A stretch of 64,000 nucleotides of DNA, taken from Brevundimonas subvibrioides. GTDB taxonomy: Bacteria > Pseudomonadota > Alphaproteobacteria > Caulobacterales > Caulobacteraceae. The DNA is taken from contig NZ_NCEQ01000002.1 in assembly GCF_002280785.1 (NCBI RefSeq), positions 161,804 through 225,803 of the forward strand, read 5' to 3'. The translations under genes were made by a program, and so were the position numbers. Below, one piece after another: positions 39,429-48,078 of the stretch (its first letter is position 1; each line of letters begins with the position of its first letter). Under the pieces are notes generated by a model. That model worked only from the letters and a program-made list of their open reading frames with translations, had not been told where the DNA came from and made no database searches.

Positions 39429-39830
39429 TCAGCTTCCCAACTCTTCGATGACCGGACAGCGGACCGCCACTCCGTCGCTGCAGTCGGCGACGGCCTGCCT
39501 CAAGACCCGCCGCAGCCGCTGCAAATCCGCGATCTTCGCATCGACGCTGGTGATATGATCCTGCGCCATGTCGCGCACCTCGCGGCAGGTTTCGACCCCG
39601 GATTCACTGAGGGCGATCAGGCGTCGGATGGCGTCGAGCCCGAACCCCAGTTCCCGAGAGCGGCGGATGAACCGGAGCCGCTGTCGGTGCTCGGGCTCGT
39701 AGCTGCGATGACCGCCCGGCGTCCGACCGGGCTCGGGCATCAGCCCGATGCGCTCGTAGTAGCGCACCGTTTCCAGGTTCACGCCGGCGCTCTCCGCCAG
39801 CCGTCCGATCGTCAAACCGCGTCCCGACAT
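39429..39830 (-). CDS. merR: Mercury-type MerR regulator
   Basis: 133 residues. Winged helix LTIGRLAESAGVNLETVRYYERIGLMP, dimer helix, and three cysteines: Cys82 (ETCREV), Cys117 (ADCSDG) and Cys125 (RCPVIEEL). These match the Hg-binding Cys82, Cys117 and Cys126 of Tn501 MerR except that the loop between the last two is one residue shorter. It is divergent from a MerT-like gene through a classic 19-base-spacer promoter, so it should switch that operon on in response to Hg(II) or a related metal. Confidence 0.85.
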   Translation of the reverse strand: MSGRGLTIGRLAESAGVNLETVRYYERIGLMPEPGRTPGGHRSYEPEHRQRLRFIRRSRELGFGLDAIRRLIALSESGVETCREVRDMAQDHITSVDAKIADLQRLRRVLRQAVADCSDGVAVRCPVIEELGS

Positions 39831-39836
39831 TTTTGC

Positions 39837-39867
39837 TTGATCCCGTAGTCGCTACGGGTTGCATCCT
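39837..39867 (+). promoter_or_regulatory. MerR promoter/operator of the mer-like operon
   Basis: TTGATC (39837-39842), a 19-base spacer, CATCCT (39862-39867). The dyad CCCGTAG-TCG-CTACGGG spans 39842-39858. Same -35 and spacing as the two other MerR sites here, but a different half-site (CCCGTAG, not CTCTAG), so it is served by its own regulator. Confidence 0.75.
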
Positions 39868-39893
39868 ATCGGTCGATCGATCGAGGAGAAACC

Positions 39894-40283
39894 GTGGATC
39901 TGCCAGAGACACACCGGTCCGGACGACCGGAAATGGCCGTCAGCGCTACGGCCGCCCTGGGCGCCGCGGCGTCTGTTTTCGCCTGGGCGGCCTGCTGCGT
40001 TCTCCCGTTGGCGCTTTCGCTCGCGGGTCTATCCTTCGCCGGTGCGGCGCTGATCGCCGGTATGCGGGGTTGGCTGACCGTCCTGGCGGTCGTCGCCCTG
40101 CTGGCGGGATGGATGCTGCACTGGCGCCGCCTCCGCATGTGCCGGCGCGAGGACGCTTGCCGACGGCCGTCGCGACTGGCCGCCGGGCTCCTCGTCGCCG
40201 CGACGGTGCTGGTGATGCTATCGTTGGCCTGGCAGCCCTTGATAGAGCCCTGGATCCTGCTTCGCCTGGCGGCCGGCCAATGA
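39894..40283 (+). CDS. MerT-like metal transport protein
   Basis: 129 residues from a GTG at 39894. Helix 1 contains WAACCVLPLALSLAGLSFAG, the vicinal Cys pair of MerT/MerF that accepts Hg(II) from the periplasm. Two more helices follow, and the cytoplasmic loop has a second pair in MCRREDACRR. No mercuric reductase (merA) is in the window, so transport inward would need another sink. The gene overlaps the GDCCVxC gene by four bases. Confidence 0.65.
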   Translation: MDLPETHRSGRPEMAVSATAALGAAASVFAWAACCVLPLALSLAGLSFAGAALIAGMRGWLTVLAVVALLAGWMLHWRRLRMCRREDACRRPSRLAAGLLVAATVLVMLSLAWQPLIEPWILLRLAAGQ

Positions 40284-40498
40284 CGGCGGAAGTGCAGTTG
40301 CGGTCGACATTGGTCTGTCCGCATTGCGGCCATCAGGCGACCGAAACCATGCCCACCGACGCCTGCCTGTATTTCTACGATTGCCTGGGCTGCGGCCAGA
40401 CGCTGAAGCCCAAACCCGGCGACTGCTGCGTGTTCTGTTCCTATGCGGATATCCCGTGCCCGCCGATACAGGTGGATGGCAAGGCTTGTTGCGGTTAG
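40280..40498 (+). CDS. GDCCVxC-domain small protein
   Basis: 72 residues with twelve cysteines: VCPHCGHQ and CLGCGQT look like a zinc-ribbon pair, followed by the signature GDCCVFCSYADIPCPP and a final CCG. The GDCCVxC family includes selenoprotein members; here all positions are ordinary Cys. These proteins regularly accompany MerT-like genes, and a thiol-based metal handover role is plausible but unproven. Translationally coupled to the MerT-like gene. Confidence 0.85.
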   Translation: MTAEVQLRSTLVCPHCGHQATETMPTDACLYFYDCLGCGQTLKPKPGDCCVFCSYADIPCPPIQVDGKACCG

Positions 40499-40645
40499 GT
40501 TGATGGCGTGCGGCCGCGCAGCCATCGCCTTCGTCTCGAACAAGGATTTGGCCGCCAGCCTCCGGACTGTTTTGAGCGAAATTCTGGACTATGCTCCGGA
40601 TCATTTACGGCGGTCGCACTAGCGGCGCCTATCCAGGAGACGGTG

Positions 40646-40858
40646 GTGACGGGAGAGGTCGTCGAGCTGTTTGTGCTGAGGAACGGCGACCGCTGGACCG
40701 TCATGGCCGACGGGATCTCGCGAGGAAGTTTCGACTATCAGGTGGATGCTGAAGAAGCCGCCATCCGGCTTGCCCGGGGTGCGCAGGCGAAAGGATGCCG
40801 CAGCGGCGTGATGTCCCCGGACCGGGGAAGCCAGATGCGCAGAGTCTGGCCAATCTAG
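40646..40858 (+). CDS. DUF2188-like small protein (second full copy)
   Basis: 70 residues from a GTG at 40646 with AGGAGA in front. The core VVELFVLRNGDRWTVMADGI followed by SFDYQVDAEEAAIRLARGAQ matches the fragment in the composite ORF at 22.2 kb nearly word for word, also at DNA level, and more distantly the gene at 10.4 kb. No function known. The open frame extends upstream without a credible start. It follows the mer-like operon. Confidence 0.5.
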   Translation: MTGEVVELFVLRNGDRWTVMADGISRGSFDYQVDAEEAAIRLARGAQAKGCRSGVMSPDRGSQMRRVWPI

Positions 40859-40958
40859 CTCGACCGCGCACAATGATCGCCGTGGCGATCTGAGGGGAGC
40901 GTTCTATCCTCGCCGACGTTGTCGGTCAGCAGGCATGCGATTTTCGGGGAGAGTCCAG

Positions 40959-41183
40959 ATGACGATCAGGGACGAGGTTGATCATGCGATGGACGCCTAT
41001 CACGGCGACGACCTGCAGTGCGTCATGGTGGGATTTGATCAGTGGGACCAGTTCTGCCGCGAGGTCGGGCTGACGCCCGCGCCCGACTATCCCGGCTCCT
41101 CCGATGTCGAGGTCAGCTATCGCGGCATGAGCATTCGACCGGGAATGTCCCCGGACGAGATCGTCCTCGTCACCGGCCAATAG
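40959..41183 (+). CDS. Hypothetical small protein
   Basis: 74 residues from ATG 40959 (MTIRDEVDHAMDAYHGDDLQ); an upstream ATG at 40935 is possible. Acidic, soluble, with GFDQWDQFCREVGLTPAPDY and SYRGMSIRPGMSPDEIVLVT. I recognise no domain. The coding pattern and clear termination make it a credible gene, but nothing in the context gives a function. Confidence 0.45.
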   Translation: MTIRDEVDHAMDAYHGDDLQCVMVGFDQWDQFCREVGLTPAPDYPGSSDVEVSYRGMSIRPGMSPDEIVLVTGQ

Positions 41184-41508
41184 CGCTCCGCGCCTCCCTG
41201 GCGACAGATCCTGGCTGCCGCGGAGTCGGTTGCGTCTTGAGGGGGCACACGAGGATTGCGAGGCGAACGTTTTGGCCTTCGGTGGTCGTGCATTCAGCCT
41301 GGGTGCGGCCTCAGACGGAAAGCCCCGCCGCGACGTCTCACGGCGGGGCCCAGCAGGAACGGCTCGCGGTTGCTCGCGAACCGCACGCGGAACGCCGAGG
41401 AAGGCCCGCCGTTCCTCGGCGTTTGGCATATGCCGCGGCTGTTCGGGGCCGTCAGTGGGGGAGGGCGTGCGAGCGGCGAGGCGGCATCGGCATGAGGCGG
41501 CGCGCTCG
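41184..41508. other. Gap between convergent genes
   Basis: 325 bases between the end of the hypothetical gene and the end of the PepSY membrane gene. It contains the hairpin at 41322-41349; otherwise only shadow frames are seen. Confidence 0.4.
41322..41349 (-). terminator. GC hairpin, terminator of the TonB/PepSY operon
   Basis: GCCCCGCCG (41322-41330) pairs with CGGCGGGGC (41341-41349) around a 10-base loop. On the minus strand a short TTTCC follows the stem, so it can end transcription of the minus-strand iron operon. Confidence 0.5.
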
Positions 41509-42555
41509 TCAGTGGGTCGATGCGGACCGCGGCGACCGGCTCCGCGGCTTCGTCAGGAAGGCCCAGGCTCCGACGACGCCCAGCCCGGCCATGGCCAGGC
41601 CGCTGAGCGCCGTCACCCAGTCGTAGAGCCAGCCGCCGACCGAACTGGCGTGCAGCGGATAGAAGGCGTTGTAGGTCCGGATGCCGGTCGGCAGGGCGTT
41701 GGCGTCCGAGGTTGCGACCACCTGACTGGTGGCCGGATCGATAGTCGCCGTGGTGCGGCCGTTGGGATGCCATTCCCCCGGCTGCCTCAACCGGATCGTG
41801 GCCGGCTTGCCCGGCGCGGCGGGACGGCCGGCCATGCGCAGGGTCGCTTCGGGGAAGCGGGCCTGCGCCGCCGTCAGGGCGCGGACCCAGTCGACGTCAC
41901 CCGTCCCGACGACCGGCGCCGGCGGGGTCGGTGCGCCGCCCAGCAGCGCCTGGGTCGTGCCGTGAAAGACGATGGCCGCGCCGGTCAGGCTGAAGACCAG
42001 CAACGGCAGGGCGAAGATCAGGCCGAGGTTCCGGTGGCTGCCGATCAGCTCCCGCCGGGCGCCGGAGCGGGGCCAGACCCGCCAGCCCGAGGCGCGCCAG
42101 GCGGGAATCCAGACGATCAGGCCGGTGAGGATCATCAGCACCAGGGCGAGGCCGCCGCCGCCGGCGACCAGCTTGCCGGTGTGGCCGGCCAGCAGTTCGT
42201 GATGCAGGTCGAAGATCCAGGTTTCGGCCCGCGCCGCGCCCCGCCAGCGATCCACCACGGCGCCGTCGGCGTCGGCGTAGCCGAAGCCCTCGTCGGCCAG
42301 ATAGAGCCGGTGCGCCCCGACCGCTCCGCCCGGCAGGACCACCGAGGTCAGTCCGGGTTCGGCCGTCTCCAGCCGGTCCAGCGCCGCGCCCAGACGGGCG
42401 GGGTCGAGATCGACCTCGGCGCGGGCGGCGGGAACGGTGGCGCGAATCCAGTCGTCCTCGAACACCAGCAACGACCCGGTCAGGCCGAACACCACGGCCA
42501 GCACCGCCAGCGCGGTCCCGGCCCAGGCGTGCAGCGTGCGGATCGCGCCCATCAT
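41509..42555 (-). CDS. PepSY-associated membrane protein (PiuB-like)
   Basis: 348 residues with four helices: LHAWAGTALAVLAVVFGLTG at the start, LALVLMILTGLIVWIP, GLIFALPLLVFSLTGAAIVF and a last one near the C-terminus. Periplasmic PepSY-type segments lie between (IFDLHHELLAGHTGKLVAG; TTATIDPATSQVV). Proteins of this type accompany TonB siderophore receptors and are thought to reduce or release iron. It follows the receptor gene by four bases. Confidence 0.85.
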   Translation of the reverse strand: MMGAIRTLHAWAGTALAVLAVVFGLTGSLLVFEDDWIRATVPAARAEVDLDPARLGAALDRLETAEPGLTSVVLPGGAVGAHRLYLADEGFGYADADGAVVDRWRGAARAETWIFDLHHELLAGHTGKLVAGGGGLALVLMILTGLIVWIPAWRASGWRVWPRSGARRELIGSHRNLGLIFALPLLVFSLTGAAIVFHGTTQALLGGAPTPPAPVVGTGDVDWVRALTAAQARFPEATLRMAGRPAAPGKPATIRLRQPGEWHPNGRTTATIDPATSQVVATSDANALPTGIRTYNAFYPLHASSVGGWLYDWVTALSGLAMAGLGVVGAWAFLTKPRSRSPRSASTH

Positions 42556-42559
42556 ACGG

Positions 42560-44692
42560 TCAGAAGCTCCGCGTCAGCGTGACGGTCGCCGTGCGGCCGC
42601 GTCCGGCGAAATAGCGCAGGTTGTCGGTCGGACCCTGGGTGTCCGAGAAATAGGAGATGTACTGCTCGTCCAGCAGGTTCTGAACGCCCAGCGACACCGT
42701 GCCGAAGCCGGCCTCGTAGCGGGCCACGGCGTCCAGCACCGCATAGCCTTCGAAGCCGTTGGCGGCGGGCTCGCCGTCGAAGTCGCGCTCGAGGAAGGTT
42801 TGGGCCTGAAGGCGCAGGGCGACGGGACCGCTTTCATATTCGCCCCACAGCAGCAGCCGGTCGGGCGAGATATTGGCGCCGTTCAGGTCGCGGTCGATGG
42901 GACCGTCTTCTGCGCTGGCGGTGCGGCCCTCAAGCGCCGCGTAGCTGCCGCCGACGGTGAAGGCGTCCGTCGCCCGCCACAGCCCCTTCAGCTCCAGGCC
43001 CTCGATGCGTGTGGCCCGGCGTTGCACCTCGAAGATGCCAGAGGGCAGGCGGTTCAGCAGCGAGCCGCGCTCCGCCTCGGACCGGAACACGGCGGCCGAC
43101 AGCTCGACCCGGGCGCCGCGATACTCGATCCCGACCTCGGTGTTGTCCGATACCACCGGTTCGACGTTCAGGAAGGTGTCGACGTCCTGGTTGGGGCGGT
43201 TGATGCCGCGCAGCACGCGTCCCACGTCCGGCATGGTGAAGCCTTGCGCGAACGAGCCGTAGACCAGCAGGCCGGGCGCCACCTCGAACGCGGCGCCGAG
43301 GTTGAACAGGGTCTCCTCGAACCCCGGCTCGCCGCCCGCCACCGTCTGCGGGCCGTAGGCGAACAGGGTGGTGAAGTCGTCGACCTTCAGCTTCGCCGAT
43401 TCATGGCGCACCCCGGCAGACAGGCTGAGCCGGTTGGCCAGCAGCGACTGGTTCAGCTGCAGGAAGGGCGACAGGCTCTCGTATGCGGTCTCGGGCACCC
43501 AGTTGCGTCCGGTGAGGACCAGTTCCTGATGAGTCTGGTCGCGCAGTCCGTCGACGCCGATCAAGGTCTTAAGCCCTGCCAAACCGGGAATTTCGCCCTG
43601 CCAATCGACCTTGAAGCCCAGCTTTTCGGAGTTGTTGGCGGACTGGTCGAACAGCGTCCCGGACGGGGCGATCCGGGGGTCCTGAAAGTCAGGGAAATTG
43701 CCGCCCCCGAAGACGCCCTGATAGTCGTGAGCGAAGATCTGGGCTCGCAACACGCCGCCGAACAGGTCGCGGTCGGTATAGCTGATGGCGGCTGAAGTCA
43801 CCGAGTTGGAAGGCTGTTCGCCCGGCGCCTGTCCCCGCACAGCCGTGGTCGGGACGCCCGTCGTCCGGTTGCCCGCCACGGTGACATAGTCGCCGTCGCC
43901 TTCCAGATCGAAACGGTTGGCCCAGCCTTCGAGGCGCCGATTATTCCCGAGATCCCAGCCGCCGCGGGCGAAGAACGACAGGGCCTGCGAGTCCTGGACC
44001 TCGCCCTGGGCGCCGTCGAAGCCGATGCGGCGGCCGTCGGCGTCGTAATAGGCCCCGCGCGTCTCGAACGCCGCGCCCAGGCTGAGGTCGAAGACGCCGA
44101 AATCACGCCCGCCGATGGCGGCGATCTTGGCGCCGACGCCGTCGCCCTGGAGTTCGTCGTCGGTGGTGACCTGGGCCATCATCCGCCCGGTCAGGCCTTC
44201 GCGCTCGGAAGGCTTGCGGGCGGTGACATAGTTGACCACCCCGCCCGTGGCGCCGATGCCCTGGATGGCGTTGGAGCCGAAGATGACCTCGACCCGATCG
44301 ATGAAGAAGGGATCGATGGTGTAGCCGTCGCGACTGTCGTCGCGCAGCGGCGTCGACTGCGGCACCCCGTCCACCAGATACAGCGGCGAACGGCCGCGCA
44401 GGGTCTCGCCGAAGCCCGACAGTTTCTGCCGCGTCGGCGAGAAGGACGGGACGAGGGCCGCCACCGTATCGACGGCCGAGGCGGCCAGCGCTGTCTGCTG
44501 GACGATGGCCTCGGCGTCGATGATCTCCACCGTGGCCGCCAGGGCCGAGCGCGGCTGCTCGATGCGGGAAGCGGTGACGACCACTTCGTCCAGGGTCGTG
44601 GCGTCCCGGGTCGCGGCCTCCTGGGCCCTGGCGGGAAGGGCGGCTAGCAGCAGCGGCAGGAGGGCGACGGTGGCGAGGAGGCGAGGGGACAT
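42560..44692 (-). CDS. TonB-dependent outer-membrane receptor
   Basis: 710 residues from MSPRLLATVALLPLLL (signal peptide ending ARAQE); an upstream in-frame ATG at 44743 is less likely. The TonB box region TLDEVVVTASRIEQPRSA leads into the plug (GETLRGRSPLYLVDGVPQST, IQGIGATGGVVNYVTARKPS). The 22-strand barrel ends with aromatic-terminated strands and the final TVTLTRSF. The ligand is probably a ferric siderophore given the PepSY partner. Possibly Fur-controlled. Confidence 0.9.
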   Translation of the reverse strand: MSPRLLATVALLPLLLAALPARAQEAATRDATTLDEVVVTASRIEQPRSALAATVEIIDAEAIVQQTALAASAVDTVAALVPSFSPTRQKLSGFGETLRGRSPLYLVDGVPQSTPLRDDSRDGYTIDPFFIDRVEVIFGSNAIQGIGATGGVVNYVTARKPSEREGLTGRMMAQVTTDDELQGDGVGAKIAAIGGRDFGVFDLSLGAAFETRGAYYDADGRRIGFDGAQGEVQDSQALSFFARGGWDLGNNRRLEGWANRFDLEGDGDYVTVAGNRTTGVPTTAVRGQAPGEQPSNSVTSAAISYTDRDLFGGVLRAQIFAHDYQGVFGGGNFPDFQDPRIAPSGTLFDQSANNSEKLGFKVDWQGEIPGLAGLKTLIGVDGLRDQTHQELVLTGRNWVPETAYESLSPFLQLNQSLLANRLSLSAGVRHESAKLKVDDFTTLFAYGPQTVAGGEPGFEETLFNLGAAFEVAPGLLVYGSFAQGFTMPDVGRVLRGINRPNQDVDTFLNVEPVVSDNTEVGIEYRGARVELSAAVFRSEAERGSLLNRLPSGIFEVQRRATRIEGLELKGLWRATDAFTVGGSYAALEGRTASAEDGPIDRDLNGANISPDRLLLWGEYESGPVALRLQAQTFLERDFDGEPAANGFEGYAVLDAVARYEAGFGTVSLGVQNLLDEQYISYFSDTQGPTDNLRYFAGRGRTATVTLTRSF

Positions 44693-45401
44693 GAAGCACT
44701 TCGAAAGCAAGGCGAATGACAGCGGCGGTCTGACCACAGGCATTCTTGCGAGTCAATCTCACTATCATTCGCAGATAGACTGCAAACTGTCCTTGGTGCT
44801 GATCACGCGTTGCAGACGACGGCGCGTTAGGTCCACGATGATGAGGTGGTCCAGCGCCAGCCGACTGGCGTCCGGTCGCTCTGGCGAAACGGCTGACGCT
44901 TGCGATCCCTCGGCAAATCGAGAGGCGCAGGGCTTTGCAGCCTGCAGCGGCGATTTCGGTTCTGCTGCCGGGGCGGCGCGATCGCCAAGCTTCGCAGCAT
45001 GATCCATGTTTTACCGCGGATCGCCTCTATTTGAGACCAAGCGTACCGCAGTCCTTCTTATTGCGAGGGCCGGCGTTGCTCAGCGCTTGTCATGGAAGGC
45101 AAACGCCCTGTAGCGCGCCGTCGTGGCTGCGCCAACCAGAGCTCTCAGGAGGATCGAGACGCCCGGAGCCGCCAACACGGCCGCGCCCGAGGGTTACCGG
45201 CGCGGCCGTGAACAGCCCAATGTCGGTCGGCAGCCCGTTGATCCCGGGACAGCGCCGGGCCAGCAAAGGACGAATGGTCGCGCCGGTGGCCGCCGAACGA
45301 AGCAGGTCATTCCGCGGCGCGGCCGGCTACTATCAAGGTGCTGGGCCGTAGTCTTTGCCCTTTGCGGACGTCACGAGCGGTCAGGACTCGCTGACCCGGC
45401 G
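44693..45401. other. Long intergenic region upstream of the TonB receptor
   Basis: About 700 bases. The first 100 hold the receptor promoter and a Fur-like stretch. A minus-strand frame at 44765-45007 (80 residues) ends with DHLIIVDLTRRRLQRVIS but has no clear domain. The remainder shows only low-quality frames; it may contain decayed genes. Confidence 0.4.
44752..44771 (-). promoter_or_regulatory. Possible Fur-like site of the TonB receptor
   Basis: On the minus strand CGAATGATAGTGAGATTGAC resembles three imperfect GATAAT-type hexamers, 60-80 bases before the receptor start. The match is partial and judged by eye. Confidence 0.25.
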
Positions 45402-45623
45402 CTACCGGCCCAGCATCCGTCGGCATTGGGCGTGGGTCATTCCCATCGGGCTCACGCCGCCGCTCTTTTCAGCGCTGTGACTGTGGGTCGCGCCTTCGCC
45501 CATGGTGCGGAGCATTTGTTCGCACGACGCCCGTTGTTCGGCCGTCGGGGGCGCGGTGGTCGCGCAGGCTGAAACGCTGACGGCCAGCGCCAGGGCGCTC
45601 ACGAGAGCAAGGGATTTGTTCAT
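45402..45623 (-). CDS. Small lipoprotein
   Basis: 73 residues from MNKSLALVSALALAVSVSAC; the lipobox SVSAC puts the acylated Cys near residue 20. The mature part has two Cys and Met/His residues (ASCEQMLRTMGEGATHSHSA, GMTHAQCRRML). No known family recognised. A substrate for LspA. Size and composition fit a periplasmic metal-binding peptide, which is speculative. Confidence 0.55.
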   Translation of the reverse strand: MNKSLALVSALALAVSVSACATTAPPTAEQRASCEQMLRTMGEGATHSHSAEKSGGVSPMGMTHAQCRRMLGR

Positions 45624-45934
45624 GTGGCTGGTCCTCCCGAAGACAGTCTTCGATTCCCTTCTACCGGCGCTGGCGAACGGCGCTTTGATCCAAAGCAAAC
45701 GGCGCGGGCGCCCGGCCCGTCAAGAGTTCGGATTTGTCGGCCGAGTCGGAGGGGGCGGTGCTTTAAGCGAGGCGTTCGATGAAGAACGCGCTTTCCGATG
45801 ATGGGTCAGATTCCAACCGAATAACGCCCGGACCCTCAGGGCTCCCGATTAAAAGCCTCACCGCCCTTCCGCCGATGGAGACCTTCCTTTTTCGGAGTTC
45901 CCGCCGGCCGGCCTGACCCGGGGCCTCGCTCGCG
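45624..45934. other. Gap between small lipoprotein and acyltransferase genes
   Basis: About 310 bases with no supported gene. It includes the promoter of the minus-strand lipoprotein and the 3' flank of the acyltransferase. A purine/pyrimidine-rich stretch near 45880-45900 shows no clear hairpin. Confidence 0.35.
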
Positions 45935-47047
45935 TCAGGGGCAGGTCCGAGGACTTTCGAACCGGCGTCGAATCCAGGCGCGGCCGGGTTTCTCGACGAG
46001 CAGATGCAGGGCGGCCGCGATCAACGCCGTGGCGACAAACAACCCGGTCAGTTCGATCGGTGTGATCCGGAAGGCGCTGTCGATGCCGCGGAGTTCAGCG
46101 ACGACGCCCTTCCAGGCTACGATCACCGGCATGTGCACGAGATAGAGGGCGAAGGACGCCTCGCCGGCGAAGACCAGGGCCGGGGCGGCGAGGGGGCCCT
46201 CGCAGTCCGCGCGTGCAAGCAGGGACCAGGTCAGGATCACGGGGGCTGAGAGGGCGACGATGATGCGGTCGTCCAGCGACAACTGCATGGCGGCGAGCAG
46301 GAGCGTGGTGGTGAACAGGGCGGCGGCGATGGCGACGGGCCGGCTCCAGCGCCAGCGATGGCCCAGGGCGTAGAGCGCCATGCCGATCAGAAAGGCCGGC
46401 GCGATGCGCAAGATGCCCATGTCGTCTTCGGCCCGAGGAAGCACCTTGCCGAAAATCGAGACGTAGGCCGCGTCGATGACGACATAGCTGACGATGCCGA
46501 AGGCGAGCAGGAGCCAGGGACGCTGTCGCATCCGAACGGCAAGAGTGGCGTAGGCCGGGAACAGGAGATAGGCGAACCATTCCGCCGAGAGCGACCAGGA
46601 CGGGCCGCTCCAGTTGAAGCCGATCTCGCTCGGAAACCACGCCTGCACCAGGAACAGGGTCTTGACGAAGCCCTCTGTCGTGTAGGTCGAAGGATCGAAT
46701 GAAATGCCGAAAACCGAAGCCCCGAGCACCATGATCGAGACCCCGCCCAAAATTGCCAGATGGAGGGGATAGAGGCGCGCCAGCCGCGCCACGAGGAAAC
46801 GCCTGTAGCTAAACGTTCCAGCGGCGAAAGCGGGGCCGTAGACGTGGGCCAGAATGAAGCCCGACAGCATGAAGAAGGCGTCGACCGCCAGCCGGCTGCG
46901 CTCGATGATCGGGCTGTAACCCAAGGCCGGATCCCATTGGAGCTGGTAGTGGAATAGCACCACGCCCAGGGCCAGGAAGGCCCGCAGACTGGTCAAGCCC
47001 CTCAGATCGGCCGGGTAGCCTTCGTGGGTCGGCGAAACGGACGTCAT
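45935..47047 (-). CDS. Acyltransferase_3 family membrane protein
   Basis: 370 residues, about ten helices. Family marks: LTSLRAFLALGVVLFHYQLQ (with the expected helix-1 His), AVDAFFMLSGFILAHVYG, RLARLYPLHLAILGGVSI and WSGPSWSLSAEWFAYLLFP. These enzymes move acyl groups onto surface glycans or other envelope molecules. Distantly related to the two broken copies at 20.7 and 33.9 kb. Divergent from the AraC regulator, which may control it. Confidence 0.85.
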   Translation of the reverse strand: MTSVSPTHEGYPADLRGLTSLRAFLALGVVLFHYQLQWDPALGYSPIIERSRLAVDAFFMLSGFILAHVYGPAFAAGTFSYRRFLVARLARLYPLHLAILGGVSIMVLGASVFGISFDPSTYTTEGFVKTLFLVQAWFPSEIGFNWSGPSWSLSAEWFAYLLFPAYATLAVRMRQRPWLLLAFGIVSYVVIDAAYVSIFGKVLPRAEDDMGILRIAPAFLIGMALYALGHRWRWSRPVAIAAALFTTTLLLAAMQLSLDDRIIVALSAPVILTWSLLARADCEGPLAAPALVFAGEASFALYLVHMPVIVAWKGVVAELRGIDSAFRITPIELTGLFVATALIAAALHLLVEKPGRAWIRRRFESPRTCP

Positions 47048-47291
47048 GAAAGATGGCCCCCCAAGGCGAGCGGCATTGGACAGTCCGCCTAATTGGCTTA
47101 CGCATCGGATGCGTACATCCCTCGTCCCGCCGCGTCAGGCTTCAGTCCAGCGGTGCCGTGGGCCCGGCAAAGCGGCGATGGTCCGCTCCCACCCGTTGCG
47201 AGGGGCTCAAGGTGCGCGGCTTGCGGGTTTCGCCGGAAGGCGCGATGACAACTGCCGTCGGCGATGGGACCGGCGCGGACGCCGCGACACT

Positions 47292-48032
47292 ATGGCTTCG
47301 CCTTCATCGAGCGCAGTTTTCGCCATGGGCGACGGATGGGCCGCCTATGCGGGCCCGCATGAAGCGCACGCCGCTCACGCCCATGTCGCGATACAGCTGG
47401 CCGTGGCCCGCACGGGCTCGGTCCGCGTGGTTCTGGAAGACCATCGCACCTTGAGCGGTCAGGCGATCGTCATCGGCCCGCGGGTTCGCCATCGGATGAC
47501 CGACGAGGGCGGGTCGGTCCTGCTGTTTTACCTGGAGACGCACACGCCGTTGGCCTCGAGCCTTCTGGCGCTGATAGCGCCGGCCGTCGCGGCCGTCGCT
47601 CCGCCCTCCGTGACGGCCCTGTTGAGCCCTGAGGCCCAGCCGGACCGCATCGTGGCGGGCCTCAGAGAAGGGCTCGGCGTCAAGGAAGTGAAGCTGGATC
47701 CACGCCTTGAAGGGGCGCTCCTCAAGGCGTCCGAAGACCCGGCGCCCGGCGCCGTCGCCCGGGCGGCCCGGGCGGTCGGCCTGTCCCCCGCGCGCCTCCG
47801 GGTTCTGGCCCAGGCGCAGATGCAGGCTCCGCTGTCGCAATGGCTGCTATGGCGAAAGCTGCAGAGGGCCGGGCATGAGATGGCGTCGGGCGCGGGCCTG
47901 GTGGAGGCGGCGATCGCCGGCGGTTTCGCCGACCAGGCGCATCTGAACCGCGTCACGAAACGCATGTTCGGCGTGACGCCCTTGCAGGCGTCGAGCGTCG
48001 TGCGTTCTGCGGACAATCGGTTCGTTCAATAA
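47292..48032 (+). CDS. AraC-family transcriptional regulator
   Basis: 246 residues from ATG 47292. The first half is a cupin-like sensing domain (AVARTGSVRVVLEDHRTLSG, VIGPRVRHRM); the C-terminal third has the double helix-turn-helix (ARAARAVGLSPARLRVLAQA, EAAIAGGFADQAHLNRVTKR, FGVTPLQ). The upstream extension to 47046 is not needed. It lies between a divergent acyltransferase and a downstream desaturase-like gene, 46 bases away, and probably controls them. A C-terminal remnant of a relative survives at 21.3 kb. Confidence 0.85.
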   Translation: MASPSSSAVFAMGDGWAAYAGPHEAHAAHAHVAIQLAVARTGSVRVVLEDHRTLSGQAIVIGPRVRHRMTDEGGSVLLFYLETHTPLASSLLALIAPAVAAVAPPSVTALLSPEAQPDRIVAGLREGLGVKEVKLDPRLEGALLKASEDPAPGAVARAARAVGLSPARLRVLAQAQMQAPLSQWLLWRKLQRAGHEMASGAGLVEAAIAGGFADQAHLNRVTKRMFGVTPLQASSVVRSADNRFVQ

Positions 48033-48078
48033 GCCGCCCGCCGGCCGCGTCATCCTGGGGCGTCCCTGGAGCCCTCCG

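Noticed and set aside
44765..45007. 80-codon frame with a Fur-like ending DHLIIVDL
   Set aside because: Similarity is too short, no winged helix is present and there is no ribosome site.
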